DNA of 64,000 nt from Laribacter hongkongensis DSM 14985. GTDB taxonomy: Bacteria; Pseudomonadota; Gammaproteobacteria; Burkholderiales; Aquaspirillaceae. The translations under genes were made by a program, and so were the position numbers. Under the pieces are notes generated by a model. The model searched no databases. It worked only from the letters and a program-made list of their open reading frames with translations, and had not been told where the DNA came from. The first letter of the stretch is position 1. The number at the start of each line of letters is the position of its first letter. Shown in pieces: positions 44,667 to 53,189 of this stretch. The DNA lies in NCBI RefSeq assembly GCF_000423285.1, contig NZ_AUHR01000002.1, forward strand, positions 62,001-126,000, in the 5' to 3' direction.

Positions 44667-46001
44667 ATGAGCAACGACATCAGCAGCTGGCTGAGGGAAC
44701 ACCGCATCACCGAGGTGGAGTGCATCGTGCCGGACATGACCGGCGTGGCGCGCGGCAAGATCATCCCCAAGGACAAGTTCCTGAGCGAGCCCGACATGCG
44801 GTTGCCGGAGGCGGTGCTGATCCAGACCGTGACCGGCGACTATCCGGCAGACAACTATCTCGACCTGACCGATCCGGACATGCTGCTGCGGCCGGACCCG
44901 GCCAGCATCCGCTTCGTGCCGTGGGCGACCGATCCGACGGCCCAGCTGATCTATGACTGCTTCCGTTCTGACGGTACCCCCGTGGAAACCTCGCCACGGG
45001 CCGTGCTGCGCCGGGTGCTGGACCTCTACACCGAGCGCGGCTGGGTGCCGGTGCTGGCGCCGGAAATGGAGTTCTACCTGCTGTCACCCAACCCGAATCC
45101 GGACATTCCCGTCCAGCCGCCGGTCGGGCGGGCCGGACGCGCCGAATTCGGCAGGCGCTCCTATTCCATTGATGCAGTCAATGAATTTGACCCGGTATTC
45201 GAGGACATCTACGACTACTGCCACGCCCAGCAGCTGGAGGTGGATACGCTGGTGCACGAGATCGGCACGGCGCAGATGGAGATCAATTTCGGTCATGGCA
45301 ATCCGATCGATCTGGCCGACCAGGTGTTCCTGTTCAAGCGCACCGTGCGCGAGGCGGCCTTGCGGCACCAGATGTACGCCACGTTCATGGCCAAGCCGAT
45401 GGAAAGCGAGCCCGGCAGCGCCATGCACATGCACCAGAGCGTGGTATCGCACCAGGACGGGCACAACCTGTTTTCTGCCGCGGACGGATCGGCCACTCCG
45501 GCATTTTTCCATTTCATCGGCGGCTTGCAGCGTTACCTGCCGCATGTCATGCCGTTTTTTGCGCCGTACGTGAACAGTTACCGGCGGCTGACGCCGTATA
45601 CCGCTGCGCCGACCAATGTCGAGTGGGGGTATGACAACCGCACGGTGGGGCTGCGTGTGCCGCATTCCGGGCCGGCGGCCCGCCGGATCGAAAACCGGGT
45701 ACCCGGCGTGGACTGCAATCCGTACATCGCCATGGCCGCTTCGCTGGCCTGCGGTTATCTGGGCATGGTGGATGCCATCGAGCCGCGTGCTCCGCTGAGT
45801 TCCAATGCCTACGACCGGCCGTCGGAGTTTCCGCATGGCACCGAGGATGCGCTGGACCGGTTGCGGCAATGCCGGCCGGTGGCCGAAGTCCTGGGGCCGC
45901 GCTTTGTCGAGATGTACATCGCCATGAAAGAGCGCGAATTTGCCGAGTATTTCCGGGTGATCAGCCCGTGGGAGCGCAAGTATCTGTTGCTGCACGTCTA
46001 G
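44667..46001 (+). CDS. puuA: Gamma-glutamylputrescine synthetase (glutamine-synthetase family)
   Basis: A 444-residue ligase that joins glutamate to putrescine using ATP. It has the glutamine-synthetase fold signatures PEMEFYLL, HEIGTAQMEINFGHG, FMAKPMESEPGSAMHMHQSV and PTNVEWGYDNRTVGLRVP, with the PuuA-type N-terminus (EVECIVPDMTGVARGKIIP). It lies between puuD and the aminotransferase in a rightward operon and has a GAGAGGGAAG site. Confidence 0.93.
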   Translation: MSNDISSWLREHRITEVECIVPDMTGVARGKIIPKDKFLSEPDMRLPEAVLIQTVTGDYPADNYLDLTDPDMLLRPDPASIRFVPWATDPTAQLIYDCFRSDGTPVETSPRAVLRRVLDLYTERGWVPVLAPEMEFYLLSPNPNPDIPVQPPVGRAGRAEFGRRSYSIDAVNEFDPVFEDIYDYCHAQQLEVDTLVHEIGTAQMEINFGHGNPIDLADQVFLFKRTVREAALRHQMYATFMAKPMESEPGSAMHMHQSVVSHQDGHNLFSAADGSATPAFFHFIGGLQRYLPHVMPFFAPYVNSYRRLTPYTAAPTNVEWGYDNRTVGLRVPHSGPAARRIENRVPGVDCNPYIAMAASLACGYLGMVDAIEPRAPLSSNAYDRPSEFPHGTEDALDRLRQCRPVAEVLGPRFVEMYIAMKEREFAEYFRVISPWERKYLLLHV

Positions 46002-46024
46002 GTTTTTGTCCGGAGTTTCCGATC

Positions 46025-47413
46025 ATGACTGCCGATCCGCGCCGTACCGAGCATTACCGCGAGCTGGATGCCGCCCATCATCTGCATCCCTTTTCCGACA
46101 TGGAGGCACTGAACCGGCAGGGCAGCCGGGTGATGGTCAGGGGGGAGGGCATTCATGTCTGGGATTCGGACGGCGTGCGGCTGATCGACGGCATGGCCGG
46201 GTTGTGGTGTGTCAACCTGGGCTATGGCCGGCGTGACCTGGCCGAGGCGGCGTATGCACAGCTGTGCGAGCTGCCGTACTACAACACTTTCTTCAAGACC
46301 ACCCATCCACGGGTGGCCGAGCTGTCTGCCCTGGTGGCCGAGGTAGCGCCGCCCGGCTTCAGTCATGTGTTCTATACCAATTCCGGCTCGGAGGCGGTCG
46401 ACACCATGATGCGCATGGTGCGCCATTACTGGGCCCTGAAGGGGCAGCCGCAGAAGAAGGTGCTGATCGGGCGCTGGAATGGTTACCACGGCTCGACCCT
46501 CGGTGGTGCGAGTCTGGGGGGCATGCCGGCAATGCATGCGCAGGGTGACCTGCCGGTGGCCGATGTCGTGCATGTTGAGCAGCCGTGGTTCCTGAAGCAT
46601 GGTCTGGACGGTGAAACAGAAGAGGCGTTCGGCCTGCGGGCTGCGCGCTGGGTCGAGGAAAAAATCCTCGAAACCGGAGCCGACCGGGTGGCGGCCTTTG
46701 TGGGGGAGCCGATCCAGGGGGCCGGTGGCGTCATCATTCCGCCAGCCAGCTACTGGCCGGAAGTCGAGCGCATCTGCCGCCGTCATGACGTATTGCTGGT
46801 GGCCGACGAGGTGATCTGCGGTTTCGGCCGCACGGGGGAGTGGTTCGGGCACCAGCTGTACGGCATCCGGCCGGATCTCTTTACCGTGGCCAAGGGCTTG
46901 TCGTCAGGGTATCTGCCGATCGGCGGCGTGGTGGTGGGCGATGAAGTGGCGCAGGTGATCAAGGCCGGCGGGGATTTCAACCACGGGTTTACCTATTCCG
47001 GCCATCCGGCATGTGCAGCCGTGGCTGCGGCCAATGTACGGGCCTTGCGCGACGAGGGCGTGGTGGAGCGGGTCCGGCAGGATACCGGACCGTACATGCA
47101 GCAACGCTGGCGCGAGGCGTTCGGAGGATTTGCCCATCTGGCGGACATTCGCGGTGTCGGGCTGATCCAGGGGTTTACCTGGGTGCAGGACAAGGAATTG
47201 CGACGGCTGTTTCCGAACTGGGGCGAAGTGGGGCTGCTGTGCCGGGACGTGTTTTTCCGGCACAACCTGATCATGCGTGCCTGTGGCGACCACATGGTGG
47301 CTGCCCCTCCGCTTGTCATCAATCGTGATGAAGTGGATGCCATGCTGGAAGTTGCGGTGCAGTGCGTGGCCGAAACGGAGTCGGTATTACGGGAACGCGG
47401 GCTGATTGACTGA
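46025..47413 (+). CDS. spuC: Putrescine (polyamine)-pyruvate aminotransferase
   Basis: A 462-residue class III PLP enzyme. The N-terminal HHLHPFSDMEAL and GIHVWDSDGVRLIDGMAGLWCVNLGYG, YTNSGSEAVDTMMRMVRHYW, VADEVICGFGRTGEWFG, and the PLP-lysine segment FTVAKGLSSGYLPIG are all present. It resembles SpuC, which transfers the amino group of putrescine to pyruvate, making alanine. With ald at the head of the operon, the alanine would be recycled. It ends before two hairpins. Confidence 0.9.
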   Translation: MTADPRRTEHYRELDAAHHLHPFSDMEALNRQGSRVMVRGEGIHVWDSDGVRLIDGMAGLWCVNLGYGRRDLAEAAYAQLCELPYYNTFFKTTHPRVAELSALVAEVAPPGFSHVFYTNSGSEAVDTMMRMVRHYWALKGQPQKKVLIGRWNGYHGSTLGGASLGGMPAMHAQGDLPVADVVHVEQPWFLKHGLDGETEEAFGLRAARWVEEKILETGADRVAAFVGEPIQGAGGVIIPPASYWPEVERICRRHDVLLVADEVICGFGRTGEWFGHQLYGIRPDLFTVAKGLSSGYLPIGGVVVGDEVAQVIKAGGDFNHGFTYSGHPACAAVAAANVRALRDEGVVERVRQDTGPYMQQRWREAFGGFAHLADIRGVGLIQGFTWVQDKELRRLFPNWGEVGLLCRDVFFRHNLIMRACGDHMVAAPPLVINRDEVDAMLEVAVQCVAETESVLRERGLID

Positions 47414-47465
47414 ATTTTCTGCCGTGCCCGGACAACATTAGCCGGGCAACATATTTTTGGGGCAG

Positions 47466-47492
47466 GGCGGCTCTGGTAATATCCGAGCCGCC
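47466..47492 (+). terminator. Terminator after spuC
   Basis: GGCGGCTC and GAGCCGCC (47466-47473 with 47485-47492) form a stem extended by GG/CC, followed by TTATTCGTGTT. A weaker GCCCGG/CCGGGC hairpin with a TTTTT tail lies just before it, starting about 47425. Confidence 0.65.
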
Positions 47493-47561
47493 TTATTCGT
47501 GTTCTGGCCGGCGGCGGGGTGTTTGTGACAAAAGTCCGTATCGGGAAATCCGACAAATTCC

Positions 47562-47588
47562 GCAGGTTTTCCGCCGTCTGGCCGATAT
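47562..47588 (+). promoter_or_regulatory. Sigma-28 (FliA)-type promoter of motAB
   Basis: GCCGATAT (47581-47588) differs by one base from the sigma-28 -10 GCCGATAA. GCAGGTTT at 47562-47569 matches five of eight bases of TAAAGTTT with the correct 11-bp spacer. The leader to motA is about 60 nt. Confidence 0.65.
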
Positions 47589-47655
47589 AGCGCAAGTGTT
47601 TGTCCATCCGGTGCGCCGGGTGGGGCTTTCCTCTCGAAATCAACGGGATTTCTGC

Positions 47656-48516
47656 ATGTTTGTCATCATCGGCTACATCCTCGTACTCGGTAGCGTGATC
47701 GGCGGTTTCATGATGGCTGGCGGGCACGTTGCTGCCCTGCTTCAACCTAATGAACTGGTGATCATTTTCGGCGCAGGTACCGGGGCTTTTCTGGCCGCCA
47801 ACGGTGGAGCGCCCTTGCGCGCCACCATGAAGGCCCTGCCGCAGCTCTTCAAGGGCGACAAATACAACAAGGCGCTCTACATGGAGCTGTTTGCCCTGTT
47901 GTTTGAAGTGCTGACCAAGGTGCGCAAGGAAGGCCTGATGTCGATCGAGGCCGATGTCGATGCTCCGCAGGAAAGCCCGATCTTTTCCAAGTATCCGGTC
48001 ATTGTTAACGACCATCACGTGATCGACTTCATCTGCGATTACCTGCGCCTGATGGTGGGGGGCAACCTCAATCCGTTCGAGATCGAAAACCTGATGGATA
48101 TCGAAATCGAAACCCACCACCACGAAGGTTCGGTACCGGTCGGGGCACTGGCCAAGATGGCCGACGGGCTGCCGGCATTCGGTATCGTGGCGGCCGTGAT
48201 GGGGGTAGTGCACACCATGGAATCGGTCGGCATTCCTCCTGCCGAACTCGGCAAGCTGATTGCCGCAGCACTGGTCGGTACTTTCCTCGGTATCCTGCTG
48301 TCGTACGGTTTCATTGCTCCGTTGTCCAACCGGCTGGAATACAAGGTCAACGACGTGACCCGCGTGCTGACCACCATCAAGGTGACGCTGCTGGCTTCGC
48401 TCAACGGCTACGCTCCGCAGGTAGCTGTCGAATTCGGCCGCAAGGCGCTGTACGGAGCGGATCGTCCGGGCTTCCTCGAGCTGGAAGAGCACGTCAAGAG
48501 TGCCAAGAACCGCTGA
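47656..48516 (+). CDS. motA: Flagellar motor stator protein MotA
   Basis: A 286-residue, four-helix inner-membrane stator subunit that conducts protons with MotB. Conserved parts are MFVIIGYILVLGSVIGGFMM, the cytoplasmic loop with MRKEGLM-like KVRKEGLMSIEADV, and VPVGALAKMADGLPAFGIVAAVMGVVHTM with the functionally important proline. The ATG at 47656 begins the family N-terminus; the frame is open 20 codons further upstream, overlapping the promoter. No flagellar structural genes lie nearby. Confidence 0.96.
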   Translation: MFVIIGYILVLGSVIGGFMMAGGHVAALLQPNELVIIFGAGTGAFLAANGGAPLRATMKALPQLFKGDKYNKALYMELFALLFEVLTKVRKEGLMSIEADVDAPQESPIFSKYPVIVNDHHVIDFICDYLRLMVGGNLNPFEIENLMDIEIETHHHEGSVPVGALAKMADGLPAFGIVAAVMGVVHTMESVGIPPAELGKLIAAALVGTFLGILLSYGFIAPLSNRLEYKVNDVTRVLTTIKVTLLASLNGYAPQVAVEFGRKALYGADRPGFLELEEHVKSAKNR

Positions 48517-48579
48517 TTTTTGCCTGACTGACGGACAGGCCGGTAATTCTGCCTGTCCGCCTTTTTGCAGGGAGGCCGC

Positions 48580-49461
48580 ATGGCCGACGAGTCCCAACGT
48601 CCGATAATTGTCAAACGCATCAAGAAAGGTCACGGAGGCCATCACGGCGGCGCGTGGAAGATCGCTTATGCCGACTTCGTGACCGCCATGATGGCGTTCT
48701 TCCTGCTGATGTGGCTGCTGTCCTCTGTTTCCCAGGGCACGCTGGCAGGGATTTCAGAGTACTTCAAGACCCCCCTGAAAGTAGCGCTGTCCGGCGGTGA
48801 CGGATCGGGTGATGCCACCAGCGCGATCAAGGGCGGCGGGCAGGACCTGACCCGTTCTGCGGGCCAGGTCAAGCGTACTTACATGAACGAAGAGCGGCAA
48901 CGCGAGCGGCAGGTCCTGTCGAAACTGCAGCAGCGCATCTCGATGGCGATCGAATCCAATCCGGTGCTGCGCAAGTACAAGAACCAGCTGTTGCTGGAAA
49001 TGACGCCCGAGGGCCTGAAAGTCCAGATCGTCGACGAAAAGAACCGGCCGATGTTCGATTCGGGTAGCGCCAACCTGCTGCCGCATACCAAGGACATCCT
49101 GCATGAGTTGGGCAAGATGTTTAATGACGTGCCCAATCGCCTGTCGGTTTCCGGCCATACCGATGCCACACCTTATGCCGGTGGCGAACGTGGCTATTCC
49201 AACTGGGACCTGTCAGCCGACCGGGCCAACGCCGCCCGCCGCGAACTGCTGGCTGGCGGCATGCAGGACCAGAAAATCCTGCGCGTGGTCGGCCTGGGGT
49301 CGGCCAATCCCTTGGACAAGCAGAACGCGGTCAATCCGATCAACCGCCGGATAGCAATCGTGGTGCTGAACAAACAAAGCGAAGAGCAGATCCTGGGTGA
49401 ACATCCACCGGAAGGAACCACTGCCAATGGCGAACCCGACACCGCAGCGGCCAACCGCTAG
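48580..49461 (+). CDS. motB: Flagellar motor stator protein MotB
   Basis: A 293-residue stator subunit with one helix (FVTAMMAFFLLMWLLSSV). The proton-path aspartate is in YADFVTAMM. A linker leads to a C-terminal OmpA/MotB peptidoglycan-binding domain (FDSGSANLLPHTKDILHELGKM, SGHTDATPYAGG, NWDLSADRANAARRELLAGG, NRRIAIVVL). A GGGAGG site precedes 48580. The 3' end overlaps the next gene by 35 bp. Confidence 0.96.
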   Translation: MADESQRPIIVKRIKKGHGGHHGGAWKIAYADFVTAMMAFFLLMWLLSSVSQGTLAGISEYFKTPLKVALSGGDGSGDATSAIKGGGQDLTRSAGQVKRTYMNEERQRERQVLSKLQQRISMAIESNPVLRKYKNQLLLEMTPEGLKVQIVDEKNRPMFDSGSANLLPHTKDILHELGKMFNDVPNRLSVSGHTDATPYAGGERGYSNWDLSADRANAARRELLAGGMQDQKILRVVGLGSANPLDKQNAVNPINRRIAIVVLNKQSEEQILGEHPPEGTTANGEPDTAAANR

Positions 49462-50185
49462 ATCCGGCAGGTTGCGCCCGGCGCGGCACCTGTGGTCGCT
49501 GCCGCTCTCCCTCGTCATGACAATGGCGATTTCGCAGGGCTTGCTGCTGGCACCGGTATGGCTGGCCATGCCGATGACCCTGGGGCTGGCGTTGATACTG
49601 GGTGCGCGTGGCTGGCTGCTTTTCGTGTATGCCGGTTTCTGGCCGGCGCTGGTAGGACTGCTGTCGCTGGATGTGCCGGGCTGGTGGTTTGGTGCCGCCG
49701 CCTTGTTGCTGTTTGCCCTGTCGCGCCATGCCATTGGCGAGCGTGTACCGCTGTTCCTGTCCAGCAAGGCTGCCGTAGCCCGGTTGGCAGCCGAACTGCC
49801 GGCCGGTGCGCGGGTGGCAGACATGGGATGCGGCATCGGCAGTGTTGTCGTGCCGCTGGCACGACTGCGGCCGGACTTGCATGTCACCGGGGTTGAAGGC
49901 TCTTGGCTGACCTGGCTGATTGCCAGGTTGCGGGCCGCCAATTCTTCTGCCTGCATCCGCTACGGCGACATCTGGCGTCAGGACTGGCAGGCGTTTGACG
50001 TGATCTATGTCTATCTGTCGCCCGTTCCCATGCCGCGGGTCTGGCAGAAATTCCAGACCGAGGCGGCTCCCGGCGCCTGGCTGGTCAGCAATACCTTTGG
50101 CATCGACGGTGTACCCCCGGTCCGGCAGGCCGGGCTGGACGACGTCATGCAATCGCAACTGCAGTATTGGATATCCGCACGATGA
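49427..50185 (+). CDS. Membrane-anchored class I SAM-dependent methyltransferase
   Basis: A 252-residue protein with three or four hydrophobic segments in residues 22-110, then a methyltransferase domain. The SAM motif I is ARVADMGCGIGSVVVPLA, and later parts read VTGVEGSWLTWLIARLR and FDVIYVYLSPVPMPRVW. The start at 49427 has a GGAAGGA site inside motB; a GTG at 49397 is also possible. Its overlap with motB and with the next gene (ATGA) points to one transcript with motAB. The substrate is unknown. Confidence 0.82.
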   Translation: MANPTPQRPTARSGRLRPARHLWSLPLSLVMTMAISQGLLLAPVWLAMPMTLGLALILGARGWLLFVYAGFWPALVGLLSLDVPGWWFGAAALLLFALSRHAIGERVPLFLSSKAAVARLAAELPAGARVADMGCGIGSVVVPLARLRPDLHVTGVEGSWLTWLIARLRAANSSACIRYGDIWRQDWQAFDVIYVYLSPVPMPRVWQKFQTEAAPGAWLVSNTFGIDGVPPVRQAGLDDVMQSQLQYWISAR

Positions 50186-51516
50186 ATCGACGCGAGCTAG
50201 AACATTTCGCCGGCAAAACCTGGCCCGTCATGGGATTTACGGTCCAGCGACTGTTTGCCTTTTCCGAAGCAGACCGCGAACGGCTCAATGCATCCGATCT
50301 GGCCAATGCCGTTTTGCATGATCCCTTGCTGGTATTCCAGCTGATGCGTGCGGTCGGGCAGATCGAACGGGGGCGCAAGCTGTCGGACACCCTGTGCGTG
50401 GAACATGCACTGATGCTGATCGGGGTGGATCCGTTCTTTACCTCGTTCGGCCAGATGCCGTCGATTGATACCCACCCGGGCATGGTGGCACGGCGCAAGC
50501 GTACCGTGGCAGCCCTGCTGGCGCGGGCGCGCATGGCTGCCCTGCTGGTGAAGGACTGGCTGTCGATGATCGACGAGTACCGGGTGGAGGAATATTTTAC
50601 CGCGGCCTTGCTCTACAACGTGCCGCTGGCCTTTTACGCCATTGACAACGACGTCGAGCTGGAAGGCGATGTCGAGCGGGCAGCCCTGCGGGCGCTGGGC
50701 GAACAGTATCCGTTGTTCGTGCGTGACATCCTCGGCGCCACCGGCATGCCGGGCAAGATCCTCGACCTGCTGCTGGGGCAGGACCTCGAACTGTCGCGCC
50801 AGCGCCTTCTGCTGCGGCATGCCATCCATACGGCCAATCATCTGGCTGCCGGCTGGTGGACGCAGGAAGTGCAAAGTCACCTGCGGGCCGTGTCCGGGCT
50901 GGTGACGCAGCCGGAAGACACCATCTGGCGCAGCGTCATCAACGCCGCACTGTCGCTGGCGCGGGTGCCGTATACCCGCGCCTATGCCGACCCGGCCCGG
51001 GTGCTGCCGCTGATTGCCGAGGCACCGCTGGTGTCGGAAAACGATTTTCTGGAGCTGGACTGGCAGTCGGACGACGGCGGTGAAGTGGCGCGCTACAACC
51101 TGGCGCTGTCGCAGGCCGTGCGGCGTGTCGCCAGCACGGCCGGGGTGGACCGGGTGATGTTCTTCCAGCTGGATGCCGGCAACGGCCAGCTGGTCAGCCG
51201 CTATCACATCGGCGTGGATGTCGGTGATGCGCTGGTCCAGCAGTCGATCGACCCGCTGGCGCCGGGGTTCTTTGCCACGTTCACCACCAAGCCGCAGGCA
51301 TTCCGGGCCAGTGCCGGGCAGGTGCCGCTGCTGATGGAGCGCTACCCGCATCCCCTGTGGCCCTTGCTGGCTCCGCAGGGCTTCGTGCTGGTGTCGGTGT
51401 TCCGCCAGGGACGGCTGGCCGGAGTCATGCTGGTGGATAACCAGACCCGGGGTGCCGGCGTGGACGACCAGGCCTATGCCCGCGTCAAGGCGGCCGTGGC
51501 GGCGCTGCCGCTGTAG
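50182..51516 (+). CDS. HDOD-domain signalling protein
   Basis: A 444-residue protein. The N-terminal two-fifths resembles an HDOD domain (ASDLANAVLHDPLLVFQLMRAV, EHALMLIGVDPFFTSF, YFTAALLYNVPLAFY), a family tied to motility and c-di-GMP-linked regulation. The C-terminal half (from about residue 280) looks like a GAF-type sensor (GVDRVMFFQLDAGNGQLVSRYHIG). No output domain is recognised. Its start overlaps the methyltransferase stop by 4 nt, continuing the motAB operon. Confidence 0.82.
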   Translation: MNRRELEHFAGKTWPVMGFTVQRLFAFSEADRERLNASDLANAVLHDPLLVFQLMRAVGQIERGRKLSDTLCVEHALMLIGVDPFFTSFGQMPSIDTHPGMVARRKRTVAALLARARMAALLVKDWLSMIDEYRVEEYFTAALLYNVPLAFYAIDNDVELEGDVERAALRALGEQYPLFVRDILGATGMPGKILDLLLGQDLELSRQRLLLRHAIHTANHLAAGWWTQEVQSHLRAVSGLVTQPEDTIWRSVINAALSLARVPYTRAYADPARVLPLIAEAPLVSENDFLELDWQSDDGGEVARYNLALSQAVRRVASTAGVDRVMFFQLDAGNGQLVSRYHIGVDVGDALVQQSIDPLAPGFFATFTTKPQAFRASAGQVPLLMERYPHPLWPLLAPQGFVLVSVFRQGRLAGVMLVDNQTRGAGVDDQAYARVKAAVAALPL

Positions 51517-51546
51517 CCAGCGGCGCGCGTGCTACACTCGCGCGCC

Positions 51547-52320
51547 ATGAAATACCTGACCTCTGCCCAAAACGACACGCTGAAATCCCTGGTCCGGCTG
51601 GCCTCCCGGCCGGCAGAGCGCCGCAAGTCCGGCCTCCTGGTGCTGGAAGGACTGCATCTCGTCGATGCCTGGCTGGCCCGCCAGCCGCGCCTGGACCAGC
51701 TGTTCGTGCGCGAAGATGCGCTGGCTCATCCCGAAGTGACGGCCTTGCTGGCCCGCCTGTCAGCGGATACACCGGTGGCCGTCGTGCCCGCTGCCCTGCT
51801 TGGCAAGGCCAGTGAACTGGCCTCGCCGGCCGAGGTCATCGCACTGGCCCCCATTCCCGTTCCGGCACCGTATCACGGCGGTTCAGTCCTGCTGCTCGAT
51901 GACGTGCAGGACCCCGGCAATCTGGGCACGCTGCTGCGCACGGCTGCCGCCGCCGACGTGCGCCGGGTCTATCTGTCGGCGGGCTGTGCCGATGTGTGGT
52001 CCGGCAAGGCGTTGCGTGCCGGCATGGGCGCCCAGTTTGCCCTCGACCTGCACGAGCGCGCCGTGCTGCCGGCCGTGTTGCAGGCTTTTTCCGGCCGCAA
52101 GGTGGTCACCCATCTGGAAGGCAGCGTACCGCTCTGGTCGCTGGACCTGACCGGGGACGTGGCATTCGTGTTCGGCAACGAGGGCGCGGGCGTCAATGCC
52201 GCCGTGCTCGACTGCGCGCCGGACCGGGTCATCATTCCCATGCCTGGCGTGGCCGAATCGCTGAACGTGGCCGCCGCTGCCGCCATCTGCCTGTTCGAGC
52301 GCGTACGCCAGCGCAGCTAG
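51547..52320 (+). CDS. TrmH/SpoU-family RNA 2'-O-methyltransferase
   Basis: A 257-residue SPOUT enzyme. It has an N-terminal substrate-binding domain (MKYLTSAQNDTLKSLVRLAS, LLVLEGLHLVDAWL). The knotted catalytic domain shows DDVQDPGNLGTLLRTAAAADV, FVFGNEGAGVNAAVL and IIPMPGVAESLNVAAAAAICLFE, the three SPOUT motifs. It probably methylates a ribose in rRNA or tRNA; the target is not clear from sequence alone. It begins 30 bp after the HDOD gene. Confidence 0.92.
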   Translation: MKYLTSAQNDTLKSLVRLASRPAERRKSGLLVLEGLHLVDAWLARQPRLDQLFVREDALAHPEVTALLARLSADTPVAVVPAALLGKASELASPAEVIALAPIPVPAPYHGGSVLLLDDVQDPGNLGTLLRTAAAADVRRVYLSAGCADVWSGKALRAGMGAQFALDLHERAVLPAVLQAFSGRKVVTHLEGSVPLWSLDLTGDVAFVFGNEGAGVNAAVLDCAPDRVIIPMPGVAESLNVAAAAAICLFERVRQRS

Positions 52321-52364
52321 CGGCCGATTGACGCCGGTCATGCCTTCAGGATAATGCCGGTTTT

Positions 52365-52378
52365 CAAACGATCGTTTG
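52365..52378. promoter_or_regulatory. CAAACGATCGTTTG palindrome before the DUF4442 gene
   Basis: A perfect 14-bp dyad, CAAAC-GATC-GTTTG, fits the reported form of PsrA/TetR-type fatty-acid regulator sites (GAAAC or CAAAC, 2-4 bp, GTTTG or GTTTC). It lies 5 bp before the favoured start codon at 52384. If the alternative start at 52354 is right, it is inside the gene. Confidence 0.5.
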
Positions 52379-52383
52379 CTTTC

Positions 52384-52842
52384 ATGAAAATGACTCCGCG
52401 GGTGGCCAGACTCGTCATGAACCTGTGGCCGCCGTTTGCCGGCGCCGGCATCCGTATCCAGCGCATCGCACCTGACTGGCACGAAGTCGATGTCGGCCTG
52501 CGGCTGCGCTGGTTCAACCGCAACGCGCGCGGCGTCCATTTTGGCGGCAGCCTGTACGCCATGACCGACCCGTTTTACATGCTGATGCTCATGCAGCTGT
52601 TGGGGCCGGAATACAACGTCTGGGACAAGGCCGCTTCGATCGAATTCATCAGGCCTGGTACCGGCCGCTTGCAGGCCCGCTTTCGCCTTTCGCCAGAGCA
52701 GGTGGAAGCCATCCGCCAGGCCACGGCCCACGGTGAGCGCCATCTGCCGGAATTCACCGTCGATATCGTCAACGAAGCCGGTGAAACGGTTTCGCGGGTA
52801 CGCAAGACGCTGTATGTGCGCCGTCATCGCCCGCGCGGCTGA
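52384..52842 (+). CDS. DUF4442-family hotdog-fold protein (probable thioesterase)
   Basis: A roughly 152-residue protein with MKMTPRVARLVMNLWPPFAGAGIRI at the start and the hotdog-fold core NRNARGVHFGGSLYAMTDPFYMLMLMQLLG, typical of DUF4442. Relatives are thought to be acyl-CoA thioesterases. The start at 52384 fits the family; 52354 is an in-frame alternative with a poorly spaced AGGA. A fatty-acid-regulator-like palindrome precedes it. Confidence 0.8.
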   Translation: MKMTPRVARLVMNLWPPFAGAGIRIQRIAPDWHEVDVGLRLRWFNRNARGVHFGGSLYAMTDPFYMLMLMQLLGPEYNVWDKAASIEFIRPGTGRLQARFRLSPEQVEAIRQATAHGERHLPEFTVDIVNEAGETVSRVRKTLYVRRHRPRG

Positions 52843-53189
52843 ATGACCGGTTGTGCCGTGCCCCTGCACGGGGGCTGCGCTCCTGACGGGCAAGGCAAGG
52901 AAGGCTCCCGCAGGGCTGTGCGGCTGGTGCACCAGAGGCCTGGGTCCGGTTTCCTGGCGTGCGGAACCGGCACGACCAGCCGGCGCTGGCAGCGTTCGCG
53001 TGGGTAGCGGAACTGGCTGGCCAGCGCTTGCCTGACCGGTGGCATGCCCGGTATTTCGCACGTTTTTCCGGCCCTGGTCGCACCGGAGACTTCCGTTCTG
53101 GCAAGAGAAAAACGCCACAGCCTGTCCCGGACCTCTGCCCGGGTGCCCTGGTTAGACTGACAGGATGTGCAACCGTGTAGCAAACCGCC
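52843..53189. other. Gene-free stretch
   Basis: These 347 bp carry no supported gene. CCGTGC/GCACGG (52856-52871, loop CCCT) is a weak hairpin that may end the DUF4442 transcript. I find no convincing promoter for the following two-component operon. Confidence 0.5.
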
